Below, piece after piece: positions 26,416 to 38,035 of a stretch of 64,000 nt of DNA. Source of the stretch: Marchantia polymorpha subsp. ruderalis (lineage: Eukaryota; Streptophyta; Marchantiopsida; Marchantiales; Marchantiaceae). Under the pieces are notes generated by a model that searched no databases, was not told the origin of the DNA, and worked only from the letters and a program-made list of their open reading frames with translations. The position numbers were made by a program, and so were the translations under genes. The first letter of the stretch is position 1; each line of letters begins with the position of its first letter. The stretch lies in assembly GCA_037833965.1 (NCBI GenBank), contig AP031355.1, positions 28,917,501-28,981,500 of the forward strand, in the 5' to 3' direction.

Positions 26416-29400
26416 ATGATCGAGTGGTGGCTGGGCAGACACTCGTCAAGCATGAGGTCCGGATTGTGTGTCGAATTGTGGTCGGGGCACGGCGAGACAA
26501 AGAGCCAGAGCGTTGTGAATGTGCCCAACGCCTGCTTCAATGTGGAAGCCGTGATAGAGATTGAAGGATTCAAGGTAGGCCCCAAGAGATCTCACGTCGC
26601 ACTTCGGCACCTCCGGATAGAGAGGTCGAAGAGTCGGTCGTCGTCCAGCTCTTCGAGCTCGTCTGAGCCTTTTGCGGCCACGGATTTTGAATTGGCGCTC
26701 GTCTTTGATAAACCCGGCCAATACACCGTTCCAATCACTGACATTACGCGCATTCGTTGCAAGTATCTCCAGCAAGGTGATTATTTTTCCTCCGCACCCG
26801 GAGCCCTTCCTGACACCAATGCTCGCTGTCGGATGAGGTCGTCCGAGCTCGGGCACCTCATCATCGTGTCTCAGTCCGTCCGAAAGATTGTCATTTTCTT
26901 CTCTCCCGTGATAAATCTCGACCGAATATGCCCGCACGTCGATGTCATGCCCGCTGCACTCGAGTCCTCCCCCGACATGCATTTACTCGAGCGCAGCACT
27001 GCGCTCCGACACGATGCCGAGTCTCAGAGTCGTGTCACGTCATGTCGTGTCATGATGCGAATTTAAAGTCGCGTCGCGCGGGCTCGCCCGCCGGGGCTCT
27101 GTGAGAATTTCCGACATCTGATGCATTTTGGCTGGTGGTCGCGCAGGCAAGGCCAGCATAGAGGCCAAGGGCGCGCTGGTTCTGCTCAACGCGGTGTCAC
27201 AAGGTGATTTGGAAAGGCTTCTGCTTTTAATCAGGGACGTAAAAACAGGGAAGGCGCCAGTCGAGTCCCGGCCCTGTCTCGTCTGCCGCGAGAAGGGCCA
27301 CAAAGTGAAGCACAAGCGCGAGGAACTGCAATCTTCGGTACGTTTCATCCTTCTTTCACCTTCGGCGCGCCCGGAGAGGAAGTAGAGATTTGCGGATGAT
27401 TGATTGAGGGAGGGAGGGTGGGGGCGGACTGAAGGAGAGGGAATGAGAGAAAGAGAGAAAAAGATCAGGGCCCTGTGATTCGGCCCCACGCCCGCCTCTG
27501 ATTTGGCTCTCAATGATCACAGGGTACATTTGAAACTATTCCGGTGGATGGAGATTGCCAGGCCACGAAGAAGCAGAAAATTAAGGCAAGCATAAGAAGC
27601 TTAATATTAAAGGACCCCATCGTCATGTAAACGCCAGTCCCCCGTCTCATCCCTCGTCGGTCTGCATGAGCGATGATGCGCTGATTCGTTCTGAATCCGG
27701 CCGTGTGATGACGCCGCACTGAAAAGAAAGTGTTTGTTTAAAGCCGGTCGGTAGCAATGTCGGAATGCTGACATCAGGCCTAGCTCCGATGCCAGCGTCG
27801 CTCCGTCCTGAATCGGAGAGTCCCTAACCGCATCATGTCGTGCACTGCCAAGATTTTCTCGAAGTCATCAAGATTGGCTCGAGTCTGTCTGTCTGTCCGA
27901 GAGGCGTGTGGCGGGTCTCGAGAGCGCATGAATTCGTCGTACGCTTGACGGCCGAGTCGTCGTAATCGTAATGCTAATTCATCGCCCCGCAGATTCCGAG
28001 CCTCCCTTCCTGCCTGCACGCTCTGCTCTGGCTTGAGCACCACGATGAACAAATGCAGCGTCGATGTCACTAACGTAACCACCGATGCGACGACCCTCTT
28101 TCCCAATTCTGACGAGAAATGTCCAATTTTGAGTGCACCGGATGATTGTGCGTTTTGATTCCATGGCAATGTCTAACCTCGGGGCGGACGGTGGCACAGG
28201 TTCTGGACTGCATTTTCCGCAAGAGGCAGTTGCTGCACGTGAGCCCGGGGCAGGACCAAGTGCTGAAGCAGCTGCGAGACCTGAAGAACCGAGACCATGT
28301 ACAGAAGTCGAAGAAGATGGGATTGTCGCCGGGCGAGGGCGAAGATCGGGCCTACGTGCTCGACCGCGAGGTGTTGGAATCGGGGTCCAAGTTCGAGGAC
28401 CGATTTCAGGACGAGATGAGGCACTACGGCAGAGAGAACGGCGGATCGCGCCAGTCGCCACCGGCGTATCTGTCTCGGAGCAGCGGCGATGGCCAGGAAT
28501 CGAAGAGCACGTCGCCCGGCACGGCGAGAGCGCAGGCGGACGAGCGATCGCGACGAGTGTCGGAGGATGTGAGGCGCAGGGAGAGGCCCGGGACCTGGAG
28601 CGGCAGGAGGAGGGAGCGCGAGGCCGTGTCGCCCGAGCGCGAGGGCGAGGGCGAGGGCGAGGGCAAGGAGAATTTCACGGGCGAGGAGGAGGTGCGCAAG
28701 ATCGGCGAGGAGACAGTGCGCAGGCTGGCGGACGAAAGGAGGCGGGCCGAGGACGAGAAGCGGCGCGTGCTGGACGAGCAGAGGAGGCGGGCCGAGGAGG
28801 AGCACCGGCGAGTGCAGGAGGAGCAGAGGAAGAGGTACGAGGAGGAACGCAGGCGCAGGGAGGAGCTGCGCCGACTGGAGGAGGAGGAGCGGCGGCAGGC
28901 CGAGGAGAAGGAGCGGAAATCGCAGGACGAGAGGCGGCGCAAGGAGGAGAAGGAGATCCAGAAGGAGGAATTGCGCAGATTCGTCGAGGAGCAGGAGCGC
29001 AAGCGGCGCGAGGACAAGGAGCGCAGAGCGCTGGAGGACGAGAGGAGGCGCAAGGACGAGGAGGAGCGGATCGTGCAGGAGCTTCGGCGGCAGAAGCAGG
29101 AGGAGGAGAGGCTGCGCAAAGAGCTGGAGCGACGGGTTCAGGAGCAGGAGCTGATTCGGAAGCAGGAGGACGAGCGGCGGCGCAAGGAGGAGGAGGATCA
29201 GCGACTCCTCGAGAGCAGACGGCAAAAGGAAGAGGAAGAGCGGCTGAAGCGCGAGCAGGACCGAAGGCTGCAGGAGCAAGTGCTCGAGGTGAGGCGCAGG
29301 CAAGAGGAGGAGAAGAAGAAGCAGGAGGCTCTGAGGCGCCAGAGGCAGGAGGAGGAGCGGCTGCTGCAAGAACGCAGGAAGCGCGAGGAATTGCGCCGAC

Positions 29401-31441
29401 AGAAAGCCGAGGCCGCGGCCGCGAAAGCCCAGGAGGATTCCAAGATGCGGGTCGTGCTCGAGGAAGAGCGCAAGAAGCTGGAGGAGATTCGGCGCAGGGT
29501 TTTGGAGGAGCAGAGAGATAGGCTAGAGCAGAGGCGACTGGACGAGGAAATGCGGCAGTGGCAGCGCGAGGAGGATCATCGACGGGCGAGGGAAGACAAG
29601 TGGAGCATGTCCGACGAGGAGCGCGCGAGGCTCGAGGAGCAACGCCATCGCGTTGGAGAGGTGATGAAGATGACCAGAGATCTGGCCCGGAAACGATTGG
29701 AAGAGAACGTGAAGGAGGAGGAAAAGCGCAGACAGGCTCAAGAGAAGGAGCTCCAGGACGAAGAGATTTGTCGCCAATTTCTGGACGACGATAAGAGGAC
29801 TTTGGATGAAGATATCCAAAAGCTCGTCGACAAAGCCAACAATGTCGCAAGTCTCGAAGAAGTTCTGATGAAGTTGAAAGAGCGATGCTCGTTCAGAAGC
29901 GAGAGGGAGCCCGGCGACAATGCGGACAACAGCTCTCCGACTTCGGCCGACCACACCAAAGGAATGTCTTATCTTTTCACGAGACTCGAAGAGAAGAAGC
30001 AAGCTCTCAAGCAAGAGCAGGAAAGAGTACGCCGCGAGGAAGCACGATTGAACGTCAAGCCTGAAAATTTGGCAGATTCTCAAGCGAAAGCCGAGGTAAC
30101 CCTCCCCGATCCGTCTGCTCGTTTCCTCTCAGTGCATCATCCGTCGAGGCAACTCAAGATCGTCCTGTCACTCAGTTCGGTTCTCTCGATCAATCTTTCT
30201 CTCTCGTGGTCCGGATGCATATGACTCACAGCTGATGCTTTCGTACTCGCAGAAGCAAAGGCAGGAGGAATTGAAGAGGCACGAGGTCGAGCGGAAGAGG
30301 GTAAGTGTCTGCAACGTATCATTCCTTGTTTTAAAGTTGTTGGAGTTCGAGACTCTGATTTCTGGAGGCGGTTATGGGCTCCTCGAGTTGCAATTGCTCG
30401 ATGTCGGATCCCAGATTAACTCGTTGAACGAGTCGAATCAAGCATCGCCGATGCTTATCGCGTGGACAACTCTTTAGACACAGGGTCCTTCAGACCGAGA
30501 TCTTTTGTGATGACAATCCCGATGGGGTTTCAGTCTTCGAAGATTTGCGCAGAATTGCCGAAGTTCTTACTTTCGTGACCTTCTTCCAGGCTGAGAAAGC
30601 GGCGAACCTGTTGAAGAAGAAATTGCTTCAAGAGCAGTTGAGAGCAGCGAAGATCGAGGCTAGACGTCTGGAGCGTGTGCGGAAAGAAGCGGAGAAACAA
30701 GCGAAGGCAGAAGAGCGAGCCAAACAACAGCAGAGGGTATCGATCTGGCTTTTGAGCCCCCATTTCCTATCACTCGCTGGAAACAGCTCGGCTGCTTGAC
30801 TGGAATGTATGAAAATGTGTTCTTTGAAATCTTGCCCGAAAAGTAGAGAGTCGGGCATCGAGTCGCTCACGACGAAAGCTTCGCGTGGTGCAGCTAGTTG
30901 TCTGTGTTTGGTTTCTAATCGTCGTCACAGGCTCATGAACAGGCCAGGAAGCAGGCTCAAGAGCAGGCGAGGCAGTTTCACTACCCTTCAGCCCCGCAAC
31001 GTAAGTACATCTTCACGTGATTCTGTGTTTGCAACCGTTTTGATCCGAGGAAGATTCTCTTGTTAAAGTTGATGCCGACATATGTTGACATGAATGTGCC
31101 GTCGCTCTGCAGGTTGGCCGTCGTATAACCACAGGCCTTTGACCTACCAAGAGTACGAAGAGTCTTGGAACGTCATGAATTCATCAAGGAAAGGATCGTC
31201 TCTGGGTTATGCAGATATCCCATGGCCTCCCGCCGGCAATCCATTATTCATTGAAAGCGGTGACACTTTCGAAGTGCAGAAACGGAAATTGCGAATAGCA
31301 CTTCTGAGGTGGCACCCAGATAAGTTCATGGCGATATGCGGAGAACGTTTGGGATCTGTCGACAGGGAATCCATCGAGACTCAGGCAAAGCATCTCGCCC
31401 AGCAGGTGATCCAGTGGAAGAGCCGGTTGGAACAGGCCTAG
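26416..31441 (+). CDS. Long charged coiled-coil protein with C-terminal degenerate J-like (NFKBIL1-like) domain
   Basis: The eight-exon model is 26416-26776, 27147-27337, 27523-27585, 28200-30095, 30253-30300, 30590-30736, 30931-31000, 31113-31441. It totals 3105 nt (1034 residues) and all phases agree. Residues 1-120 hold an unrecognised N-terminal region (VELWSGHGETKSQSV) with a poly-Ser run. Residues 121-184 include a helical LLNAVSQGDLERLLLLIRD segment that may be ankyrin-like, and CLVC. Residues of about 330-920 are an almost unbroken EERRR/EEQR coiled coil or single alpha-helix, most of it on one 632-codon exon. The last ~110 residues carry ADIPWPP and LRWHPDKF (HPD at about 993-995). 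A DIPWP block followed by RWHPD is, as I recall, the C-terminal pattern of NFKBIL1 (IkB-like) proteins, which act in mRNA processing or immune regulation in animals. The plant function is unknown to me. Start could also be the in-frame ATG at 26452. The intron after 27585 has a GC donor. Confidence 0.72.
27586..28199 (+). other. Probable GC-AG intron in the coiled-coil gene
   Basis: The exon ends AAATTAAG and the intron begins GCAAGC, the usual context of a GC donor. The acceptor is GGTGGCACAG at 28190-28199. Both flanks are in phase 0. The only nearby GT alternative (about 27628) puts the next exon out of frame with an early stop. Confidence 0.6.
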
Positions 31442-33216
31442 CGTAAGTCTACCTCTGGTATCTCTGCCGATCAACTCCAGCTCCAGCTCCATTCCAACCT
31501 TCACGAAGTCAACGAAATTGAAAGCATCGGCTCGTGTCAGCTTCCGAACGGAGGAGAACGCGGAGGAGAACGCTGCGCTGTCATTCCAACGGAAGCTCCT
31601 GTCTATTTTGAAAGTGGTCAGATGCGGCTGTTTGTGGTTTTGAACATCTGAAGATTTATTCCGGTTCTCTTCTCATCCTGGCACTGCACTGCAAACAGTC
31701 TAGCGCAGCCCCGCAACTCTGCCGCATCTTTGTAATCAACGCTTGAAGCTCACAAGCATCACCTTCCACCATTACAGACAGTGACCCCCTGAAGATACAA
31801 GCGCATCGACGGGATCAGTAACTTTGACGTGCCTTAGTGAGGAATTCAAGATTACTTGGGACTGATCATTTTTTTTTTCAGTCCGATATGGGTCTCGCTA
31901 TGAGAAATGTAAATAGCAAGTTCTACCTTTTATTGAACGCCAGAACGTGACTCAACAAGTTCGGCGTGTTGTCGCTCCATATCGAGCGACTTTGGTTACT
32001 CCCTTGACGAGAGCACATGTGCTCCTTCACCCGGGCAACAATTCTGTACCCTGAGACGGTGAGGGCTGTGCATCTGTCTGTCCCCTTCGACTTTCCGATC
32101 TGCAGGGTTCTGGTGCCAAAGTTTGTATCATAGAGGATTAGTTGTGAGTTGTGATGGATTCATCCGATATCTCTGCTCGATCTTGCATATTTTTTGCGCC
32201 TAGAAGTGTCCTTTTGAGGCAGATCTCAGGTGCTTCGGTTCGTCATGTACGTTCCAAAAGTAATTAAATGAGTTGCAAGTCGTGGCTTTTAAGGTGTTTC
32301 AATTTCCATGGTCATGTTTCAATTTTGGATTGGCTGGAGGCCAGACTGTCTGCAACAAAGCCGACGACTGGTTTGCTGGTGTTACCTTTCACACATCTTT
32401 TTGTTCTTTCTAGAATTGTAGGACTGTAAATCCCCTACGGGCCAATTATCCAGGACTCACTGCATGAGTTGGGGTTTGTGAATGCTTGTTACAACAGACA
32501 TAAGTGCAGAGAAAGCTAATTTCCCTAGATGTATTCACTATGTCCCCAATCACATCTTTGAGTTTTATCCGCCAAATATTTGAATAGATGATTATGAGAG
32601 AAGAAGCTGAAGAAACAATTCAGCTTCTTCAAAATACCTCGCAAAATCATCTTTACTTCAATGACAACTGGTGGAAGAAAACTCTAATGCAAGGAAGGAG
32701 AAAACTTGTAATTGCACCGTATCATATCAGAAATAAATGATTGTGTACACGTGTGTCATAGCAGTTACAAAATTACTCACTAAGCAACGCTTAGCCGTGT
32801 GATCATACTGCGGTCTAGTCCCACACTAAGCCCCCTTGAATTCACCCATCTAAACTCGTTGTCATCTTCTGGTTTGTTTGGATTTGATGAGACGTATGAG
32901 ATTCCCATTTGTTCATCTCTTGCCATTTCGAAGGCACGGGATGAAGTTTTGTCTCATGCAATCCTCACTGCTTACGAATCTTACACGTAATGCACTTAAT
33001 GTTGGAGGCAGAAAGTGATGAATGACAGAGTATAGAGAATCTTCTAATTTTGGCGCAAAATAAAACAAATTTAATCGATGGTGTTGGCACATGTGTCTGA
33101 AATAATCCCAACCTTGTCTAATGTAAACCCAGAGCTCACAAAGTAAAAAATGACAACTAATAACCAGGCTTCTATTGATTAGCCATGTGCATGTTTGTGT
33201 CTAATCAAAATAAATA

Positions 33217-33328
33217 AGTCACAAGTCCTTCATGAAATTAATCACAAATATGTATCATTGTTTGCATAAATTAGTCACAAATCCTTAATGAAATTAGTCA
33301 CAATTATGCATCATTGTTTGCATAAAAC
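33217..33328. repeat. 56-bp tandem duplication
   Basis: Two adjacent units (33217-33272 and 33273-33328), both beginning AGTCACAA and ending CATTGTTTGCATAAA plus two bases, differ by several substitutions. The unit is AT-rich and non-coding. Confidence 0.8.
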
Positions 33329-34851
33329 ATACTCTATCGATTTCCATTCAATTTTACATAGAAGTGTCTTAATTTCATCAAGATATTATAGAAAAAGTAT
33401 TGTATGTGCAACTCATTTTATTAATTTTAACTATAATTTCTCACAAAAATAATTCCACGTAAGAAATTTCATGTATGATTAAATGTTTCTCAACCACTGT
33501 ACTGATAGCATCAGTCGCAAGTGTATCTATTTCCAATTTGCCTGAATCATAAGTTCGGGGCCTCAGCTTGATCCAGTCCATGAACTCTTTTGATATGTAT
33601 CTTGCTTGTGTATAGTTCTCATTATCTTAATGGCTATCTCTTTCTCGCTCTCTATGAGTTAACATAACAGACATCAAGTTGACGAGATTACGAACGACCA
33701 TGAAAATGATTATTGCATGTATCTGAAGCAAGAATCTTCTCAAAAAGAATGTCATTGACACTAAAAGATGTTTGCAATCGAATGATTGGAATTGAGTAAG
33801 TTGTATTTTCTTGACGAAAGAGAGTCATATGCAAGAAACATAGTCTACATGTTTTATTGTTTCAAGTTGCGCAAAAAATTATGTTGTTTACATTGGAAAA
33901 ATCCTTCTAGAGAAAAATCAAACAGTGATATGTTCAAAACGTACTTCCTTTATTTCAACATTGAGAAGTCAGGACAGGCGTTGTATTTGAAAACAAAGAA
34001 CCCAATACCTTGACAAAATCAACTAAAAAATTGAAATGGCATGCTAAACATGGCAATGACCATGCATAGTCAAACGAGCACTAGTGATCATATGAATCTA
34101 TGGCTTCCTTACAAGCCGAAACATTTTTGTACATGGTACAAAGCTCTGCAAATTGGGACCCAATTTTTTCAATTGCAGAGGTAGACCAACTACAATCAAG
34201 ACGAGAATCTTGTTGGATGATAAGACAGTTGATAACACGCTTTAAGTTTCATTAATTCAAAAGTATACACGGATGGACAATCCAAATAGTTGTTTAATCC
34301 GGATTCATCTTGCAATGCTACACAGTCCATAAATTCATATTCAATGTCAAATATGAAAAACACAATGTTCCGAAGAAATACTTGTGAAACTTGTTCATTA
34401 AGATTGTTGATTGTAATCAAAGCACAATGTCCAAAATCTTCAATGAGTCCAGTAAGTAGACCAATTGTTGCAGATAAGATAAGTGTATTCGTTCACATTT
34501 TCAAAGTTAGAAGTGCAAATTGCAATAATCTTGAGCAGTAACTCATCAATTAATAATTGAACATGTGTTTGTTGTTGGTTAAGCGTCAATCGATGACCTT
34601 GAAGTTGCATCATTGTTGTATATATAGCATTTTTTATGCTCCTTGTAATAGCATTTAGAATCCATCAGATATTACTTTCAGGTTAAGATGCACGCCGAGA
34701 AGAGCTCACTGGAATTTCAAAATAATACTCATTGATTTGATGATAATTATCATCGAGCTAGCTTCTGACATCGAACATGGTTTGCCATCTAGTCGCATAT
34801 GTCTTGGGAAATAAGTGAACAAATTAAATTTTCCAGCTGCAAGAAAGTACA

Positions 34852-35231
34852 TCAAATAATTTGCACAAAATTGCAAACTTTGACAAACAAGTTCACGAAG
34901 TATATCTCAATGTCCAAGTAAATCAATTTACTCTCTTTAGATAGTGAATGATACTTTTCCCAACGAATTGGATGCTCGTTCTTGAGATGAATGTGGTAGT
35001 TCTTGGGACGAAACGTTGGATTAACGTCTTCTTTAAAGTCGCTTTTTGACGTTTTGCACAAATTCTGCTCTCCCTTACAAATGTTGTACACAATCTGCAT
35101 GCAACTGCAATGATCCAACTTGTGGCAACATCTAGTTTTGAAACCTGAAGATCATATTCTTGTTGATGCGACGAATTGAAAGGTGTCATGGGTGTCGGCA
35201 CCGCATTTGATCTTTTTGCTATTCCATCCAT
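34852..35231 (-). pseudogene. Broken BED-like zinc-finger fragment (transposon relic or decayed gene)
   Basis: Reading the minus strand from 35231, an ATG opens a frame with VACRLCTTFVRE, giving a Cys-x2-Cys pair. The expected partner block, NYHIHLKNEHPIRWEKYHSL with its His ligands, lies in another frame of the same stretch. One small indel near 35040-35060 would explain this. Cys-x2-Cys followed by His-x4-His before a Pro and aromatic residues is the layout of BED-type or related zinc fingers found in hAT-like transposases and in plant and oomycete proteins. No transposase core could be read further along the strand, where stops are frequent. The gene is not functional as written. Confidence 0.5.
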
Positions 35232-35501
35232 TTAGAAATTTTTGTTTATGAAATTACTCTAGAAACAATTTTGAGGTTAGGTATTGAATAGATTTGAAAT
35301 TAGAAATATTATGCATATATTTTTAGAATGTCTACTATACAAAGTTCTGGTAATAACCAATTGTAAAATGAATGAGTAAGTCATCCAATACACACAAGTG
35401 ACAAAACACATTCCAATCTTGTATCGTGTAGAGCTAAACTCTTTATGAGGGACCAGATGGTTAAAACAAACTATGGTAAGAAACCATTAGGGGTTAATGG
35501 T

Positions 35502-35535
35502 TAATCTCACGCTAGCTTTGGCTAGCGTGAGATTA
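35502..35535. repeat. Perfect hairpin 1 (15-bp arms, TTTG loop)
   Basis: Arms 35502-35516 and 35521-35535 are exact reverse complements around the loop TTTG. The arms end in GCTAGC at the loop. Confidence 0.9.
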
Positions 35536-35537
35536 CA

Positions 35538-35575
35538 TTCATTACAATGCTAGCTTTGGCTAGCATTGTAATGAA
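35538..35575. repeat. Perfect hairpin 2 (17-bp arms, TTTG loop)
   Basis: Arms 35538-35554 and 35559-35575 are exact reverse complements around the loop TTTG. Only two bases separate it from the first hairpin. The inner GCTAGC-TTTG-GCTAGC core is the same, but the outer parts of the stems differ. Confidence 0.9.
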
Positions 35576-38009
35576 ATTAATGTATTGCAACATCTATTAT
35601 CATTATCAAACTTCTATCACTTGTATTATCACACAAGAGTATTCAATGCAGCATCAAAAATGTTAGCCAATGCTCTAGGTGGAGTAATATTTTTGAGTAT
35701 AGAATACAAGCAATAGAATTCTAGATTAGGTCATCTTCATGGATAGGAAGAGGAACAACAACAACGACCAAACTTTTATGTATATGGAGATGCAAAGATT
35801 TTTGACCCTCCGTTTAAGCTCTTTTTTAACATGAGAGTATGAAGTTGAAGTTCATCTTGTTTGTGTAAACGAATGTGTGAGCTTTAACACTTATATTGTA
35901 TGAATGTTAATTTTAATAATGAATGTTAATTATAATGTATTTTAATTATAGTTACCATGTTATACATGTCATTACCAAGTGCTACATGTTATATATGAAT
36001 CAAAGAATTATGAGATGTGATATTATATGCTACTATTTTTTACAATGAGCTTTATTAACATAGCTTAGATGTTTTATTTGTTGTGATGGATATATCACAT
36101 GTGAGAATAACGAAACCCAACAGCTGGTTTCAATTTAAGTTTCCTTCTTGTAGAGATTGATAGGGCATTGTGATCAGCACGACGAATATAATGGTGTTCC
36201 ACAATGTCATGGGGAGTTGCACCGTGTAGACTTCGTTCCTCAAGCAGCAACCAACATCAAGAAAATTATCAACTTGCATTGACCACATAATTATTGAGGT
36301 TCACTGACACGAGAGTTGCATGCTTCTCCGGTTTATCAACCCATCTAATCCAATCCTGTCCAGCGAGACCAGTGCTATGGAGCTCGCATGTGCTATTTCT
36401 TTCTCTGGGCGACCTGTGGCACCTGCTTGGGATATAAGTTCTCGAACCAAAGTCGTTCACCAAATGCTTGTTGATTGAATACCTGGACAGGCCATTGCAA
36501 GGCTTCAATGGGCGACTGACTCATGAGCCAGAGGTTACAGAGTAGTATGGGTTTTGTTATAAGCTCGGAGATGCTGCAGCAGCATCAGCAGCCACAATTT
36601 CACTCTTGAGTCGCGCTCGACAGAAATCGATCGATCGCTTTCTGAGGCAAGTAGAACTTTTTACCGAGGCACCCCTTCTCCATGCTCAGAGTATTTGACG
36701 ATTAAACGAACTAGCACATCTCTCCCTAATTTCGTGAATCGAGGTGTGTGGTAGCACAGCTCAGCTGCTAGCGAAGTTGATGCTCCTGCCACCCGCCGGA
36801 TGATGAATGCTGTCCACTCCACCGAATCGTGTGTGGTCGACTCCACTGGTTCCTCTACCTTCACGATTTCCCCGACCGTTTCACACACACACAGAGAACA
36901 TTGGTTCGCCAAACTGAGGGCTAGGAGTAGGAGGAAATGTGTTTTGATTCTCTAGAACTCTGAAATTATGGAAGCAGATCCCCACGAGGGTCGTGCTCGG
37001 AAGTCCCGCCACGGATTGAATCCCACAATTCTCTCTCTCTCGTAAAGTCAGGCAGTGAAAAGCTCTATGGCAGCAGCCGGACCACACTCTGGGCGAAGAG
37101 GACGACACTCCTGGCCAATGTAGCCGAGGGGGACTGGTCAAGACTTCAGACTGACTGACTGCACACGCAGCTCTCACTAATCCCATGCCCCAAACCATCT
37201 GAATAATCACCAAACTGCAAAAAATACTGATAGCAGTTTCGTTGCTGACCTCCTTCAATCATCAAATCCAGCTCGAGAACAGCAAAGTAAAGCTAGAAAA
37301 CATGATGACTTCGGTTTGCCTTGAGACTCTGCTCCCCCCTTCCTCGCATTCTGAAATTTCTCGGCTTCCATATTGGCTCAATGAACACAAGCTACTTCGC
37401 TCGATAGCCTCGGTTCTGCATAAAATCGACGTGAACTCTAGGAGATGTGTATCTGAAACCCCAGAGGAAGCAGCTGAAGAGGACTGTGCGCTGGGTCGCA
37501 GCATGATGCAATTAATTCTTACTTTCAGTCTTGCTTTCATTCATTCATCGATGGAGGAATGGCTGGAGTTGCAGCATCCATCTCGAGTCCACAATCCTTT
37601 CAATCCTTTCGCCAAGCAGATGAAGGATTTCAGGAGTCAGATGAGTCCTGTTTGAAGCGAGCGAGCGAGCAAGAATGTGCAGAGCGAGCTCCAGTGGGGA
37701 GGGAGAGGGAGAAGGCAGAGGGCCAATGATTTTGAGTGTTTGGTGACAGCTTCGGAAGACGACAATCATGAGCACCTTTCCGGAGGCGCCATCGAAAAGA
37801 ATTTCGACGAGACGTGTCGGAGGACTCTTCGTCTGCTGGAGAGATCTTTTCTTGGGACGCTAGATCCCAAGATTCCGATCTGCTCTGCTCTGCTCTGGCT
37901 CGAGCGCCATCCCTCCGTGCCTCGATCATGCGCGCATCCGCGACCTCGACCGCGTCAAGGCTCTGAGCTCAACCGATTTCGTTAGCCTTTCGAAAATTGG
38001 TTACGTGCT

Positions 38010-38035
38010 CGAGCCGAGCCGAGCCGAGCCGAGCC
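38010..38035. repeat. (GAGCC)n short tandem repeat
   Basis: Five GAGCC units in a row, in the spacer between the coiled-coil and membrane-protein genes. Confidence 0.85.

Larger units (their letters stand above)
31442..36100. other. Spacer: 3' flank then AT-rich decayed repeat DNA
   Basis: The first part to about 32.7 kb should hold the 3' UTR of the coiled-coil gene. A perfect AATAAA occurs only at 32732-32737, far downstream. From about 32.7 kb the DNA is AT-rich. It contains a 56-bp tandem duplication (33217-33328), a broken BED-like zinc-finger reading frame on the minus strand (34852-35231) and two perfect hairpins (35502-35575). No intact gene is visible. Confidence 0.5.

Noticed and set aside
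26446-26982. 178-codon minus-strand frame opposite the first exon of the coiled-coil gene
   Set aside because: It has no domain, while the plus-strand exon fits the phase of the gene; GC-rich DNA leaves long chance frames.
28133-29521. 462-codon open frame on the plus strand overlapping the coiled-coil exon
   Set aside because: It lies in a shifted frame of the GAG/CGG/AAG-rich exon and reads as Gly/Ala/Arg low complexity. The other frame continues through five further phase-matched exons to the HPD domain.
28173-29850. Minus-strand open frames of about 390-400 codons over the coiled-coil exon
   Set aside because: They are the complement of the purine-rich coding repeat (Leu/Pro/Ser-rich low complexity) with no domain.
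32798-32830. Stretch resembling the 5S rRNA internal region (GTGATCATACTGCGG)
   Set aside because: The similarity is limited to a dozen bases; the rest of the 5S gene and its control boxes are absent.
37242-37655. 137-codon plus-strand frame
   Set aside because: Mildly protein-like but with no family, no splice chain and GC-driven length; kept only as a remark in the spacer entry.
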